A DNA stretch of 64,000 nt from positions 62,001 through 126,000 of the forward strand of contig NZ_MCUN01000007.1 in NCBI RefSeq assembly GCF_002873455.1, read 5' to 3'. Below are positions 54,265 to 64,000 of the stretch, in pieces; positions within the stretch are counted from its first letter, which is position 1; every line of letters starts with the position of its first letter. The stretch comes from Vibrio splendidus. Lineage in GTDB: Bacteria > Pseudomonadota > Gammaproteobacteria > Enterobacterales > Vibrionaceae. The notes under the pieces were generated by a model. That model was not told where the DNA came from, did not search any database, and worked only from the letters and a program-made list of their open reading frames with translations. Position numbers and translations under genes: made by a program.

Positions 54265-56727
54265 TTAAGTTTTATCATTCATTTGATTCAGACGCTCGAA
54301 TGAATTGGCAGTTTTCATCCGCTGAGCTTGATGAATGTTGACCATGAGTCGATTGAGCAGCTTTTGCAGCAGTTCAATATCAGGCAGTTGTTGGTCTTTT
54401 GCTTGCACTTCTAGCTCTAATGCCTGCTTAGAAAGCATGTTAAGACCTAAGTTTAGGGACATGCCTTTGATGGAGTGCAAAGTGCGACTTAGTGGCTCCA
54501 ACTCCTTCGTTAGGTAGTATTCGATGACTCGATCAACAGACTGTTCGAACTCAATAATGGTTGAATCGATAAGCAAACTGAAGCCTTCTGCGTCATCTTT
54601 AAGTATGTGTATCACTTCTGAATGGCTTAACTCTTCTTCTGTTAACCTTAACGTCTCAATGGGCTTGCGGTGAAGTTCGATGATGTTTTCGCTATGGCTC
54701 AGGCCTTCGGCGGTATCTGTTTGCTTAGGCAGCCTGCTCGAAAATTGTTGTAGAGCGTCAAAGAAGCTCTCTTGTTGTAGAGGTTTGGTCAGAACATGGT
54801 CGACACCTGCATGAATAAAGTTGTCATGTGCTTCGCGAAACACATCGGCGGTGTAGGCGAATATTAAGGTTCTGAGTTTTAGCTTCTCGCGAATGTATTG
54901 TGTTGTCTCGACCCCATTCATTTCAGGCATGTGATTGTCCATCAAAATAAGATCATACTGAGTGGTTTTGAGGCGCTCAATTGCTAGTTTTCCATTCTCT
55001 GCATGCTCAACATGATGGCCAAGCTTTTCACAGAACCCTTGTGCAACGATCGCATTAATACGATTGTCTTCCACCAATAGAATGCTCAAGGAGTCGCAAG
55101 TCAGATTTTCTGTGTTGGTTATTGGTGTGACGACATCCTCTGTTTTTCCTTCTTGCCAAGCGATAGGGAGAGAAACTTGAAACTTTGTGCCAAGCCCAAC
55201 AGCGCTCGTGAGTGTTATTTCACCATTCATTAGGTTGACTAGATTCTTAACGATTGCTGGGCCAAGCCCTGTCCCGCCAAATTTTCTTGTGGTTGAAGTG
55301 TCAGCTTGTTCAAACGAATTAAAGACTTGCTCGTGCTTGTCCTTTGGAATGCCAATACCCGTGTCTGTTACTGTGAGAGTGAGTTGATTGTTTGATCGGT
55401 TGAGTTCGGCTTGAATGACGACGTGTCCTTCTTTGGTGAACTTGGTCGCATTGCCACCCAAGTTGAACATGATCTGACGTAATCTTGCACAGTCCCCGAT
55501 CAGTTGGATGTTCTTGGGTATGTTATTTTCGATTATCAAGCGAATGCCTTTCTCATCGGCCAAGGGTTTTAGCGCGCTACGAACAGGTTGTATTACTTGG
55601 ATAAAATTAAACGGTGCAAAGTCTAACTCAAGCTTATTTTCTTCCACTTTCGAGAAGTCTAATATGTCGTTAAGTATCGTCATTAAATGATGACCAGAAT
55701 CGAGAATGAGATTAATGTTCTCTTTTGTTTCAGGTTCTTGGGTTTGGCTTGCAATGATTTGAGAGATACCAAGCACTCCATTCATTGGCGTTCGAATCTC
55801 GTGACTCATGGTGGATAGAAACTCGCCCTTAGCTTTTACCGCTGCTTCTGCTTTGGTTCGTTCTTCGACTAACTCCTGATTTTTTACTCGCATTTCATTG
55901 TCATTTTTGACGAGGTTTGTTGTCATTTTTTGAAAGCTTTGTGTGAGATGAGCCACTTCGTCTTGGGTGTCTGTATTTGAACCAAGTTCGAGAGTCGCAG
56001 CTCCTTGATTCAAATGACCTGCGGCAACTTGGTTCGCTGCTTGGAGTAGAGTGTGTAATCGTCGTTTAATTCGTTTTGATGACCACGTAGCGACGAGCAG
56101 CGAGATAAACACTGAAAATAGTGTACCGAGAATGAGTACATAACTTGTTTGATTCGCGGAACTTTCTGACTTGTCGGCTCTGATTCTGATAAGAGATTGT
56201 TCAATTTCAATGAATTGGGCAATTTCTTGACGGATCTTATCAATCAGTTTTTTACCGGTTTGCTGCTGAGTGAGATAGACAACACTTTGCATTTCAGCTT
56301 CACCTCTATTCACAAGGTTGCGCTGCATGATATCTCTTTCACCTGACTCTTTTAGCCATGTGTTGTGGATATCATTAATTCGATTAAGGCGTTCTACTTG
56401 AAGTGGGTTATCACTCACTTGGTCCGTAAGGGTTTGGACTTTTTGGGGCCATACATCAAGCGCTAAGTTGTAAGGCTCTAAAAAAACGAGGTCACCAGTG
56501 ATCAGATAACCACGCTGAGCCGTTTCCATGTTTACTGTTAAGCTGAGAAGTTCTTGAGCCCGAGCTATGGCTTTGTGTGTATGAACTACCCAATTATTGT
56601 CTTTCACAATGTTTCGGGTGTTTTCATGAACAGAAAAAGCAACGATGAGCATTAAAGCGATAGGAATAAAAAAGCTCACTAACAGCTTTCTCTGTAGGGA
56701 TATATTGTCAAACCAACCCGCGATCAT
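54265..56727 (-). CDS. Hybrid sensor histidine kinase with receiver and HPt domains
   Basis: 820 residues. Two helices (near 13-31 and 195-215) enclose a CHASE3-type helical sensor; a HAMP domain follows (near 216-270). Then come HisKA with FLSTMSHEIRTPMNGVLG, the ATPase domain with NLGGNATKFT and DTGIGIPKDK, a receiver with VEDNRIN and LILMDNHMPEMNG, and a C-terminal HPt with LHSIKGMSLNLGL. The second Gly box reads GTGLGPAIV instead of the usual GLGLAIV. A phosphorelay to an unseen regulator is expected. It stands alone. Confidence 0.92.
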   Translation of the reverse strand: MIAGWFDNISLQRKLLVSFFIPIALMLIVAFSVHENTRNIVKDNNWVVHTHKAIARAQELLSLTVNMETAQRGYLITGDLVFLEPYNLALDVWPQKVQTLTDQVSDNPLQVERLNRINDIHNTWLKESGERDIMQRNLVNRGEAEMQSVVYLTQQQTGKKLIDKIRQEIAQFIEIEQSLIRIRADKSESSANQTSYVLILGTLFSVFISLLVATWSSKRIKRRLHTLLQAANQVAAGHLNQGAATLELGSNTDTQDEVAHLTQSFQKMTTNLVKNDNEMRVKNQELVEERTKAEAAVKAKGEFLSTMSHEIRTPMNGVLGISQIIASQTQEPETKENINLILDSGHHLMTILNDILDFSKVEENKLELDFAPFNFIQVIQPVRSALKPLADEKGIRLIIENNIPKNIQLIGDCARLRQIMFNLGGNATKFTKEGHVVIQAELNRSNNQLTLTVTDTGIGIPKDKHEQVFNSFEQADTSTTRKFGGTGLGPAIVKNLVNLMNGEITLTSAVGLGTKFQVSLPIAWQEGKTEDVVTPITNTENLTCDSLSILLVEDNRINAIVAQGFCEKLGHHVEHAENGKLAIERLKTTQYDLILMDNHMPEMNGVETTQYIREKLKLRTLIFAYTADVFREAHDNFIHAGVDHVLTKPLQQESFFDALQQFSSRLPKQTDTAEGLSHSENIIELHRKPIETLRLTEEELSHSEVIHILKDDAEGFSLLIDSTIIEFEQSVDRVIEYYLTKELEPLSRTLHSIKGMSLNLGLNMLSKQALELEVQAKDQQLPDIELLQKLLNRLMVNIHQAQRMKTANSFERLNQMNDKT

Positions 56728-56897
56728 AAAACAGCGCTCTCCATGTCGATGTCATTCCACTGTTAGTGTAGATGACAATGAGTGGTCAAGTGAGTAAATA
56801 GTTGCTGAGTGCATAAGTGCATATTTTTAACGTGTGGGTTTTGTATATTAAGGGCTTTGGAGGAGGAGTAAGTGCAGCCGCTATGTGCCAAATGCCA

Positions 56898-56924
56898 AAA
56901 AGCTAGCTGAATAGGCTAGCTTTT
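56898..56924 (-). terminator. Terminator of rbsR
   Basis: AAAAGCTAGC and GCTAGCTTTT form a 10-bp stem around a seven-base loop; on the minus strand the stem runs into TTTTTGG. It lies 26 bases beyond the rbsR stop. Confidence 0.8.
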
Positions 56925-56949
56925 AACCGTGTTATGGGCAGGTTGCACA

Positions 56950-57951
56950 CTAAATCGCTTTTACGCTGTTTCGCTCGACAAGAGTCGGTTCAAGTTCAAC
57001 GACTTGCGGGTGGGCGTCTGGCGTTTGTAGTCGGCTTAACAAGGTATCGACGGCCGCTTTGCCTAAACGGTGTTTTGGCTGGTGGACCGTGCTTAACGCG
57101 GGTGTCATGTACTTAGACAAGTGAATATCATCGTAGCCAATGATAGACAGGTCATTTGGAATCAATGTGCCATCTTGAGCTGCAGCGTGAATCACACCCA
57201 TCGCCATCATGTCGTTACTGACAAACAAGGCCGAAGGCATTTGACCACGGGCTTTTAATGATTGGTAAGAATCAAAGCCTCCATCGCATTCGAAGTTTGA
57301 CTCGACAATCCATTTAGGATTGATCTCCAAGTTCGCTTCTTCCATTGCTTGCTTATAGCCTTGATAGCGAGACGAAGCTTGGTTGCGATGCAGTGGGCCA
57401 GTAATACAGCCAATATCCGAGTGGCCATTATCGATCAAGTGTTTGGTCGCCATGTAGCCACCTTGATGCGAGTTGTCTTGGATCTTATCACTCGCGAACA
57501 ACATTGGGCCCCAGTCCATTACCACGACAGGCAACTCTGGGTAGCGATCGAACACGTCGATATGCTGCCCTTCAAGGGTTGAGCACATCAGCATTAAGCC
57601 ATCGACACGCTTTTGTAGCAAAGTATCGATAGACGATTTCATGCGTTCGCTATCGCCTTCGGTGTTGCACAGGATGAGGTTGTAGCCTTTTTCGTAGCAA
57701 CGACGCTCAACACCTTTCACTACTTCACCAAAGAATGGGTTGGTAGAGGTGGTAACTAGCATGCCCAAGGTTTTGGTTTGCTTCATTTTTAAGCTGCGAG
57801 CTAATGCAGACGGTGCATAGTTGAGTTCTTTAGCCGCACTGTTAACACGCTCAGCGATCTCTTCACTGACAAAGCGTGATTTGTTGATCACGTGGCTCAC
57901 GGTAGACGTTGAAACCTTTGCTAGCCGTGCGACGTCTTTCATTGTTGCCAT
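56950..57951 (-). CDS. rbsR: Ribose repressor, LacI family
   Basis: 333 residues. DNA-binding domain: MATMKDVARLAKVSTSTVSH with hinge ELNYAPSALARSLKM; sugar-binding core from about residue 60 with LGMLVTTSTNPFFGEVVKGV. It matches RbsR by neighbourhood and form. In the absence of ribose it should bind the two palindromes before rbsD. It is the last gene of the locus, 152 bases after rbsK. Confidence 0.93.
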   Translation of the reverse strand: MATMKDVARLAKVSTSTVSHVINKSRFVSEEIAERVNSAAKELNYAPSALARSLKMKQTKTLGMLVTTSTNPFFGEVVKGVERRCYEKGYNLILCNTEGDSERMKSSIDTLLQKRVDGLMLMCSTLEGQHIDVFDRYPELPVVVMDWGPMLFASDKIQDNSHQGGYMATKHLIDNGHSDIGCITGPLHRNQASSRYQGYKQAMEEANLEINPKWIVESNFECDGGFDSYQSLKARGQMPSALFVSNDMMAMGVIHAAAQDGTLIPNDLSIIGYDDIHLSKYMTPALSTVHQPKHRLGKAAVDTLLSRLQTPDAHPQVVELEPTLVERNSVKAI

Positions 57952-58103
57952 ATAAAATCCTTGTGGGAATTACTTTTCCACGTTGGGCGATATTTTGCCT
58001 GAAAACAGGGGCTTATGCTTGTTATTTGTTGTTGCCGAATTTGAAGGTTAACATCCGTTAACTACGGTTTAGCGCAGAAGTTAAGCCTTCAAATAGGTAT
58101 CAA

Positions 58104-59048
58104 CTAAGCAGACAGTTGCTCTAATAAAAATGCATCGGTTTCAGCACGGCTTGGAATCGACGTTTGAGCACCAAAGCGAGTCACTGAAATAGCTGCGGCA
58201 GCGTGAGCAAACTTAATTGCGCGCTCGAGTGGCATGTCTTCAAGCAGGCCAGTGACTAATGCGCCATTGAAGGTATCGCCTGCTGCGGTTGTATCAGTCG
58301 CTTCAACGCGGAAACCTGCAATTAATTCACCTTTACTAGCTTCATCACCTTGACCTCCATGACTAACCCAAACGCCTTTAGCGCCTAGTGTGATCATCAC
58401 CGTTTCGATGCCTTTAGCATGCAGAGCCAACGCAGCTTGATGAGCAGATGCGTTGTCAGTAACGGTAATGCCTGTCAGCACTTCTGCTTCGGTTTCGTTT
58501 GGTGTAATCACATCAACGCAAGCCAATAATGTATCTGATAGTGGACGAGCAGGGGCCGGGTTAAGAATAACTTGAGTGCCACTCTCTTTGGCTATTTTTG
58601 CTGCGTATTCAATGCCTTCAATCGGAGTTTCAAGTTGAGTCAGCAAGTATTTAGCACTGCGAATCTTCTCTAGGTGTGGTTCGATTTGATCGCAAGTCAG
58701 CTTGTTGTTGGCTTCAGCAGAAAGGCAAATACTGTTTTCACCTGTTGCGGATACTTGGATCATCGCGATGCCTGTAGGTGTGTTGTCTGCAACGATAACG
58801 CCGTCGATGTTGATGCCATCTTTGGCGAAGTCTTGACGAATATTGATGCCGAATGGGTCGTCACCAACACACGCGATAAAGCCGATGTCTGCGTTTAATC
58901 GCGCTGCGGCTACTGCCTGGTTTGCGCCTTTACCGCCAGGGATGACCTGATAGTTACCGCCAATCAGGGTTTCACCCGGACGAGGGAACGAAGGAACTTG
59001 CAATACGTGGTCAGCGTTAACGCTTCCTAAAACAATCAGTTGAGTCAT
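58104..59048 (-). CDS. rbsK: Ribokinase
   Basis: 314 residues from ATG 59048. PfkB-family motifs: LGSVNADHVLQVPSFPRPG, the GGKGANQAVAAARL signature, and DTTAAGDTFNGALVTGL with the catalytic Asp. It phosphorylates D-ribose to ribose 5-phosphate. A frame extension of 42 residues upstream is only the translation of a 15-bp tandem repeat. AAGG eight bases before the ATG supports this start. Confidence 0.95.
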   Translation of the reverse strand: MTQLIVLGSVNADHVLQVPSFPRPGETLIGGNYQVIPGGKGANQAVAAARLNADIGFIACVGDDPFGINIRQDFAKDGINIDGVIVADNTPTGIAMIQVSATGENSICLSAEANNKLTCDQIEPHLEKIRSAKYLLTQLETPIEGIEYAAKIAKESGTQVILNPAPARPLSDTLLACVDVITPNETEAEVLTGITVTDNASAHQAALALHAKGIETVMITLGAKGVWVSHGGQGDEASKGELIAGFRVEATDTTAAGDTFNGALVTGLLEDMPLERAIKFAHAAAAISVTRFGAQTSIPSRAETDAFLLEQLSA

Positions 59049-59097
59049 GATACGAGCCTTATGATATATCGTATTTGAAAATGCATGGGTCTTTCTC

Positions 59098-59172
59098 ATT
59101 ACGTGAATTCTTATTACGTTCAGTCTTGTTACGTAAATTCTTCTTACGTAAATTCTTATTGCGTAAAACTGC
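59098..59172. repeat. Five tandem copies of a 15-bp repeat
   Basis: Units start at 59098, 59113, 59128, 59143 and 59158 with the pattern NTTACGTAAATTCTT; copies three and four differ by one base. The unit contains the palindrome TTACGTAA. It lies in the rbsB-rbsK gap, 50 bases before rbsK. Confidence 0.85.
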
Positions 59173-59224
59173 ACGCCTCGCTAGACGGCGGTATGAGAAA
59201 CAGCGATGCACTATCGGAGTTTGG

Positions 59225-59258
59225 AAAATAAGGCAGGGGAATAGGGAACCCCCTGCCT
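59225..59258 (-). terminator. Terminator or attenuator between rbsB and rbsK
   Basis: AGGCAGGGG and CCCCTGCCT form a 9-bp GC-rich stem with a ten-base loop; on the minus strand TTATTTT follows. It lies about 80 bases after rbsB and may lower rbsK expression. Confidence 0.75.
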
Positions 59259-59339
59259 GTGTGTCGCTTTATTTACTAACCATTCTTGCTTTAATTAACA
59301 GATATGGGTTTCGATTACTGATTTTGAATACTGGTTCGG

Positions 59340-60218
59340 TTACTTAGCAATAATTTTTAGAGGTACTGGGATGTACTCGTCTACTGTTTCGCCTTTCAGT
59401 ACTTTGTCTGCCATTTCGATACCAAGAGAACCGATTAGGTCAGGTTGTTGTGCAACCGTTGCGCCCAGTAGGCCACGGTTAACCGCAGCGATGCCGTCTT
59501 CAGTGCCGTCAAAGCCAACGATCATTACGTCTTTACCTGAAGCTTGAACCGCGCGAAGTGCACCTAGAGCCATTTCATCGTTTTGAGCGAATACCGCTTG
59601 TACATCTGGGTTAGCTGCAAGCAAGTTTTCCATTACGTTCAGACCTTTAGTACGGTCAAAATCAGCAGGTTGGCTTGCTAGAAGCTCAAGGTCGCTGCCG
59701 TTTACTGCGTTCATAAAGCCTTCACCACGTTCACGAGCTGCAGAAGTACCAGCAATACCTTCAAGTTGGATAACTTTCGCTTTTTCACCCACTTTTTCCA
59801 TGATGTAGTGACCTGCCATTTCACCACCGATTACGTTATCAGAAGCAATGTGGCTCACTACGTCACCACGGCTTGCACCACGGTCTAGCGTTAATACTGG
59901 GATGTTTGAACGGTTAGCAATACGAATAGCGTTAGACACAGCGTCTGAATCCGTTGGGTTAATCAGAATTGCTTTAACACCACGAATGGTTAGATCTTCA
60001 ATGTTCGAAAGCTCTTTGCTTGGGTCGTTTTGAGAATCAAGAACGATAAGCTTGTAGCCTAGCTCTTCAGCTTTCGTTTCTGCGCCATCTTTCATGGTTA
60101 CGAAGAATGGGTTGTTCAATGTAGACAGAACGATTGCCATTGTATCTTGCGCCTGTGCAGACACAGATACCGTTGTAGAAAGAAGAGCAGCAGAAATAAG
60201 AGTCGCTAATTTTTTCAT
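59340..60218 (-). CDS. rbsB: Ribose-binding periplasmic protein
   Basis: 292 residues. A signal peptide ends near VSAQAQD. The mature protein shows [45 protein letters not shown] and [20 protein letters not shown], closely matching RbsB. It delivers ribose to the RbsAC transporter. It is set off from rbsC by a gap with a stem-loop. Confidence 0.96.
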   Translation of the reverse strand: MKKLATLISAALLSTTVSVSAQAQDTMAIVLSTLNNPFFVTMKDGAETKAEELGYKLIVLDSQNDPSKELSNIEDLTIRGVKAILINPTDSDAVSNAIRIANRSNIPVLTLDRGASRGDVVSHIASDNVIGGEMAGHYIMEKVGEKAKVIQLEGIAGTSAARERGEGFMNAVNGSDLELLASQPADFDRTKGLNVMENLLAANPDVQAVFAQNDEMALGALRAVQASGKDVMIVGFDGTEDGIAAVNRGLLGATVAQQPDLIGSLGIEMADKVLKGETVDEYIPVPLKIIAK

Positions 60219-60241
60219 GGTGTAAGTCCTTTATGTGGGGT

Positions 60242-60266
60242 GAGCTAGGTTGGATAATCCTAGCTC
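60242..60266. terminator. Stem-loop between rbsC and rbsB
   Basis: GAGCTAGG and CCTAGCTC form a perfect 8-bp stem with a nine-base loop in the 132-base rbsC-rbsB gap. With no T-run, it is more likely an RNA-stabilising hairpin than a terminator. Confidence 0.5.
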
Positions 60267-60350
60267 GTTGTTACGTTATTTATTGGTTTAATTGTTACAT
60301 TACGTCTTGTTTTTAATAGGTGTTGCGTTTACTGAATAAATCAATTTGTA

Positions 60351-61343
60351 TTACTTGTTTTTGTTGTCGACCAATACCGCCAGAAGAATAACCACTGCTT
60401 TTGCAATCATCTGGTAGTAAGAAGATACGTCTAGTAGGTTTAGGGCGTTATTTAGGAAGCCGATAATCAATGCACCAATCAAAGTGCCCATGATACGACC
60501 ACGGCCGCCGGCTAAGCTTGTGCCACCCAGTACTACTGCGGCGATGGCGTCTAGCTCGTAGCCCATACCTGCGGTGGGTTGAGCGGATGACAAGCGAGAT
60601 GCCACGATGATGCCTGCCACTGCAGCTAGCAGACCACAGATTGCGTAAACGCCGATTTTTACTTTGTCTACGTCGATACCTGATAGGCGAGTTGCTGATT
60701 CGTTGCCACCCAGCGCGTAAACATAGCGACCGAAACGTGTGTGGTTAAGTAGGTACCATACCGCTGCGAATACCACGACCATGATCCATACTGGAACTGG
60801 GATGCCCATTGCGTAACCCGTACCGAACCAAGCGAACGCGTCTGCTGTGTCAGTAAAGCCAGTCGAGATAGGACGACCATCTGTGTAAACCATGGTTACG
60901 CCGCGCAATAGAGTCATGGTTACAAGCGTTGCGATGAAGGCTTGAACCTTACCCTTGGCGATAATCACGCCACTGATTGCACCCAACGCTGCCCCTGCTA
61001 CTAGAGCGGTTGGCACTGCGATCATTACTGGGATTTCCAGACCAATCATGCTGGCTGCGAACGCGCCACAAAGTGCCAGTACAGAACCCACACTCAAGTC
61101 GATGCCAGCGGTTAAGATAACTAGCGTCATACCCACTGCGATAATTGCATTCACAGAGGTTTGGCGCAGAATGTTCAGGATGTTATCGACAGTAAAAAAG
61201 TTTGGATTTAAGAAAGAAACGACAACAATCAGGAAGATCAAAGCAATCAATGATTTTTGATCAATCAGCCACTCTTTGTTGATTAACGGCTTCTTCTTTG
61301 GCACTTCAGTTTCAGTTGTTTTGCTCATGGTTTTAGTACTCAT
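60351..61343 (-). CDS. rbsC: Ribose ABC transporter permease
   Basis: 330 residues with several membrane helices. Characteristic stretches are [22 protein letters not shown] and [20 protein letters not shown], diagnostic of RbsC-type permeases. It overlaps rbsA by four bases (ATGA). Confidence 0.96.
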   Translation of the reverse strand: MSTKTMSKTTETEVPKKKPLINKEWLIDQKSLIALIFLIVVVSFLNPNFFTVDNILNILRQTSVNAIIAVGMTLVILTAGIDLSVGSVLALCGAFAASMIGLEIPVMIAVPTALVAGAALGAISGVIIAKGKVQAFIATLVTMTLLRGVTMVYTDGRPISTGFTDTADAFAWFGTGYAMGIPVPVWIMVVVFAAVWYLLNHTRFGRYVYALGGNESATRLSGIDVDKVKIGVYAICGLLAAVAGIIVASRLSSAQPTAGMGYELDAIAAVVLGGTSLAGGRGRIMGTLIGALIIGFLNNALNLLDVSSYYQMIAKAVVILLAVLVDNKNK

Positions 61344-62845
61344 GCTGCGTCCTCGTTAATCTTTTTACCGACCGCACATGCCAGTAATAATTCTTGGTTT
61401 GCTTCTTTAGCATCAAATTCACCACTGATGCGGCCTTCATGCATCACCATGATGCGGTCACTCATTCCTAACACTTCTGGCATTTCAGATGAGACCAAAA
61501 TAATGCTCATGCCGTCGGCTTTGAATTTATTAATGAGTTGGTAAATCTCTTTTTTCGCACCGACATCGACACCACGAGTGGGTTCATCAAGAATCAGTAC
61601 TTTTGGTTTGGTCATCAAGCCTTTAGCAATGGCCACTTTCTGTTGGTTACCACCAGAAAGGTTGCCAATAATCTGTTCGCGAGTCGGAGTCTTAATGTTG
61701 AAAAGCTTGATAAAGTCATCAACTGCAATCACTTCATCTTTATGTTGGATTTGACCTTTCTTAGTCAGTAGATCCAGTGCACATAACGACATGTTTTCTT
61801 TTACTGAAAGCCCTAGCACAAGGCCATCGCCTTTACGGTCTTCAGAAATGTAAGCAATGCCATTGGCAAGCCCGTCTTTTGGACTGACTGGGTTAATGGT
61901 TTTGTTTTCTAAGTTGATGACGCCGCGTTCACTCGGAAGGGCACCGTAAATCACTTTCATCAGCTCGGTACGACCTGCGCCCATCAAGCCAGAAACACCA
62001 AGGATTTCACCGCGCTTTAGAGTAAAGCTCACATCGTGAACACCAGAACCGGTCAGGCCAATCACTTCAAGGCATGTTTCACCGTGGCTCTGGCCAATAC
62101 GTGGATATTGCTCGTCCAACTTACGGCCCACCATCATTTCAATCAGGCCGTCTTCGTCGGTGTCTTTAACTTCACACTGACCAATGAACTTGCCGTCACG
62201 AAGTACGGTGATGTCATCGCAAATCTCAAAGATCTCTTTCAAGCGGTGAGAGATGTAAACAATGCCGCAGCCTTCAGAACGAAGCTCGTTAATCACCTTA
62301 AACAGAGACTCAGTTTCGGTATCAGTGAGCGCATCCGTTGGTTCATCCATGATGATGACCTTAGACTCAAACGATAGGGCTTTCGCGATCTCTACCATTT
62401 GTTGCTCACCAAGGCTTAATTGGCCTAAGGGGGTTTTCGAGCTGTGTTTCACGTTAAGACGCTTAAGTAGCTTGTCGGCTTCTTGGTACATCTCGTTCCA
62501 CAAAATACGACCCATAGACCCTGTGATTTCACGACCTAAGAAGATGTTCTCGGCGATGGTTAACTCAGGGATTAGGTTCAATTCTTGGTGAATGATACTA
62601 ATGCCGGCTTGTTGTGAATCTCGCGGTCCTTTAAATGCCGCCGGTTTCCCTTGGTAAGCGATAGTGCCGCTGTCCAAGTGATAGATACCCGTAAGCACTT
62701 TCATAAGCGTTGATTTACCTGCACCGTTTTCGCCCATTAACGCCATTACGCGTCCTGGATAAACGTTGAGGCTTGCCTTATCCAGAGCTTTCACACCAGG
62801 GAAGGCTTTTTCAATTGAGCTAAGTTCTAAAATGGCTTGAGTCAT
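61340..62845 (-). CDS. rbsA: Ribose ABC transporter ATPase
   Basis: 501 residues with two ATPase domains. First domain: Walker [15 protein letters not shown], signature [12 protein letters not shown] and Walker [12 protein letters not shown]. Second: [14 protein letters not shown] (degenerate Walker A, as usual), [16 protein letters not shown] and [14 protein letters not shown]. It powers ribose import. The gap to rbsD is 100 bases. Confidence 0.97.
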   Translation of the reverse strand: MTQAILELSSIEKAFPGVKALDKASLNVYPGRVMALMGENGAGKSTLMKVLTGIYHLDSGTIAYQGKPAAFKGPRDSQQAGISIIHQELNLIPELTIAENIFLGREITGSMGRILWNEMYQEADKLLKRLNVKHSSKTPLGQLSLGEQQMVEIAKALSFESKVIIMDEPTDALTDTETESLFKVINELRSEGCGIVYISHRLKEIFEICDDITVLRDGKFIGQCEVKDTDEDGLIEMMVGRKLDEQYPRIGQSHGETCLEVIGLTGSGVHDVSFTLKRGEILGVSGLMGAGRTELMKVIYGALPSERGVINLENKTINPVSPKDGLANGIAYISEDRKGDGLVLGLSVKENMSLCALDLLTKKGQIQHKDEVIAVDDFIKLFNIKTPTREQIIGNLSGGNQQKVAIAKGLMTKPKVLILDEPTRGVDVGAKKEIYQLINKFKADGMSIILVSSEMPEVLGMSDRIMVMHEGRISGEFDAKEANQELLLACAVGKKINEDAA

Positions 62846-62945
62846 GTCGGTTCCTTTACTCGGGGCCAGTTGTATTTGATTGTTCTGTATATGTATTGTT
62901 TTTGGTTCAGTGAGGACACTGAGCTGTCGTTGCGTTTTGCTTGAG

Positions 62946-63365
62946 CTAAAAGGTTACGCCAGCTTGGAAAATAACGTTTGCATATGGTGTGCATTCGCCA
63001 GTGCGAATAACCGCGCGGCTGTCATGCGTTCGTTCTTTGAATTCTTCATGAGTGATGTAAGTAATCGAAAGCGGTTTGCCACAACGTGCTTCTTCTGTCT
63101 TGATTAAATCAATCAGTGCGGCGTGGTGTTCTGGGCTCACTTTCGCAAACTCTTCTGCAATCACAACGCCTTCAATTTGAGATTCATCCAGCATGGTTTT
63201 TACGGTTTGCTGAAAGCTCGGTACTCCGTGAGTTAAAGCAAGGTCTATGCGAGTCACATGATCTGGGATCGGCAACCCTGCATCACAAATCGTGATTTCA
63301 TCTGTGTGGCCAAGAGTCGCCACTAGGTAAGAGAGTTCAGAGTTTATTAGGGTACTTTTTTTCAT
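62946..63365 (-). CDS. rbsD: D-ribose pyranase
   Basis: 139 residues from ATG 63365, preceded by AGGTCG. RbsD marks: [20 protein letters not shown] with the catalytic His, and [16 protein letters not shown] at the end with the conserved Tyr and Asn. It interconverts pyranose and furanose forms of ribose. A longer frame to 63470 runs across the first operator and is not used. Confidence 0.95.
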   Translation of the reverse strand: MKKSTLINSELSYLVATLGHTDEITICDAGLPIPDHVTRIDLALTHGVPSFQQTVKTMLDESQIEGVVIAEEFAKVSPEHHAALIDLIKTEEARCGKPLSITYITHEEFKERTHDSRAVIRTGECTPYANVIFQAGVTF

Positions 63366-63422
63366 ATCACGACCTATCGAAAAATAACGTTTAATGGGTT
63401 GAGAACAACTCAAGAAAAAGCC

Positions 63423-63438
63423 ATCGAAACGTTTCGAT
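63423..63438. promoter_or_regulatory. RbsR operator 1
   Basis: ATCGAAACGTTTCGAT is a perfect 16-bp palindrome of the LacI-family type used by RbsR, 58 bases before the rbsD ATG. Confidence 0.8.
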
Positions 63439-63487
63439 AGTGATAATAGTGTGTGATTTATCATTTGCACGTTTGATTGTTTTAGAG

Positions 63488-63516
63488 TGTGATAACGATC
63501 ATCGAAACGTTTCGAT
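63488..63516. promoter_or_regulatory. RbsR operator 2 with an adjoining CRP-like site
   Basis: A second copy of ATCGAAACGTTTCGAT lies at 63501-63516, 78 bp from the first. It overlaps TGTGATAACGATCATC (63488-63503), whose left half matches the CRP consensus and right half only partly. Looping between the two operators is possible. Confidence 0.65.
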
Positions 63517-63583
63517 GGCGCGTTTTTTGGTGATCGTAATCACTTTCATCGATAGGGGAGTTAACGTAAAAGGGAGCTAAGGT

Positions 63584-63979
63584 TTACTCACCTGAAAGTT
63601 CTGAGCAAAGTTCATTAGGGGATGTTTTAGTGTGTTTTTCTGATGCTAAGCAATCTGATTCATTGGTGTTTGGGATGATGAATAGCGTATATCCATATCG
63701 AGGAATCGTAACAATTTTGACGTTTGAAACTCTCAAACGAATAAGTACATTTCTCAAGTAATAGATGACATTGGTCAGAGCTTGCGCTGGCATGGGTTGG
63801 TTATCCCAACAGACTTCTACTATATCTTTTCTAGGAATGGGTTGTCCGGGGCTTTTCGACAATAGACAAAGCACTGCGAACAGGTGAGGGCGCAAATGGA
63901 TTTTGTTCCCTTGTTTGTTCGTAATATTCCGAGTTGTCACGTCAAGAGTTAGGTCACCAAGGTGGATTTCATTATTCAT
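63584..63979 (-). CDS. Small winged-helix regulator (OmpR/ToxR-type DNA-binding domain)
   Basis: 131 residues. The body (residues 4-105) is a transcriptional-regulatory C-terminal winged helix: GDLTLDVTTRNITNKQGNKI, LRPHLFAVLCLLSKSPGQPI and IVTIPRYGYTLF. The remaining 25 residues are hydrophilic and polar with no membrane helix, unlike ToxR or CadC. No receiver is present, so it is a stand-alone DNA-binding domain. The target is unknown; it could affect rbsD, which runs in the same direction downstream. Confidence 0.82.
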   Translation of the reverse strand: MNNEIHLGDLTLDVTTRNITNKQGNKIHLRPHLFAVLCLLSKSPGQPIPRKDIVEVCWDNQPMPAQALTNVIYYLRNVLIRLRVSNVKIVTIPRYGYTLFIIPNTNESDCLASEKHTKTSPNELCSELSGE

Positions 63980-64000
63980 TGTGTTTCTATCTTTCTCATA

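Noticed and set aside
56881..56900. GTGCCAAATGCCAAA, which resembles an inverted attC core
   Set aside because: Only the TGGCATTT block matches, on the other strand, and it forms part of the rbsR terminator flank.

Overview
The window looks like chromosomal DNA of a marine Vibrio, probably near the V. splendidus group. This rests on overall protein resemblance and gene content, since no rRNA or other marker gene is present. I see no rRNA, tRNA, CRISPR array, insertion sequence or prophage.

Layout. 1-5.2 kb: a FAN1-type VRR-NUC nuclease, an OFA-family transporter, a small membrane protein and an orphan type IV pilin-like protein. 5.3-10.1 kb: two divergent gene pairs for cyclic-di-GMP control. 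A secreted molybdopterin-fold protein precedes a GGDEF protein on the minus strand, and a periplasmic solute-binding protein precedes an HD-GYP protein on the plus strand. 10.2-13.0 kb: a short TetR regulator, YajD-like HNH protein, YghU, a DOPA-dioxygenase-like protein and an unlisted 50-residue membrane protein. 13.0-16.6 kb: an operon of a secreted protein, a sterol-desaturase-like hydroxylase, a response regulator and a histidine kinase. 16.8-23.1 kb: an operon of an ABC membrane domain without ATPase, an RND adaptor and pump, a tiny ORF and an AraC/GyrI-like regulator. 23.2-28.5 kb: the fructose PTS operon fruBKA and its divergent repressor fruR, with three clear FruR operators.

28.5-38.3 kb is an assimilatory nitrate cluster: nirB, nirD, a nitrate/nitrite transporter and a fused PP2C phosphatase/Ser-Thr kinase on the minus strand, and nasA divergent. 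The nirB-nasA gap carries two back-to-back sigma-54 promoters with NtrC-like half sites between them. 38.4-44.3 kb: a LysR regulator divergent from a CuyA/DcyD-like PLP lyase, a TRAP transporter and an alpha/beta hydrolase, probably for uptake and cleavage of a sulfonated or thiol amino acid.

44.6-53.3 kb holds many short, unrelated plus-strand genes (GNATs, VOC, cupin, LRAT, YbjQ, DUF6404-like and others). Five of them are followed at or near the stop codon by a shared motif resembling the left half of Vibrio integron attC sites. The region looks like a decayed or dispersed cassette array, interrupted by DoxX and EAL genes on the minus strand. 53.4-56.7 kb: a nitrilase-family amidase and a large hybrid sensor kinase. 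56.9-63.5 kb: the complete ribose locus rbsDACB-K-R with two perfect 16-bp LacI-type operators before rbsD. The window ends with a small winged-helix regulator.
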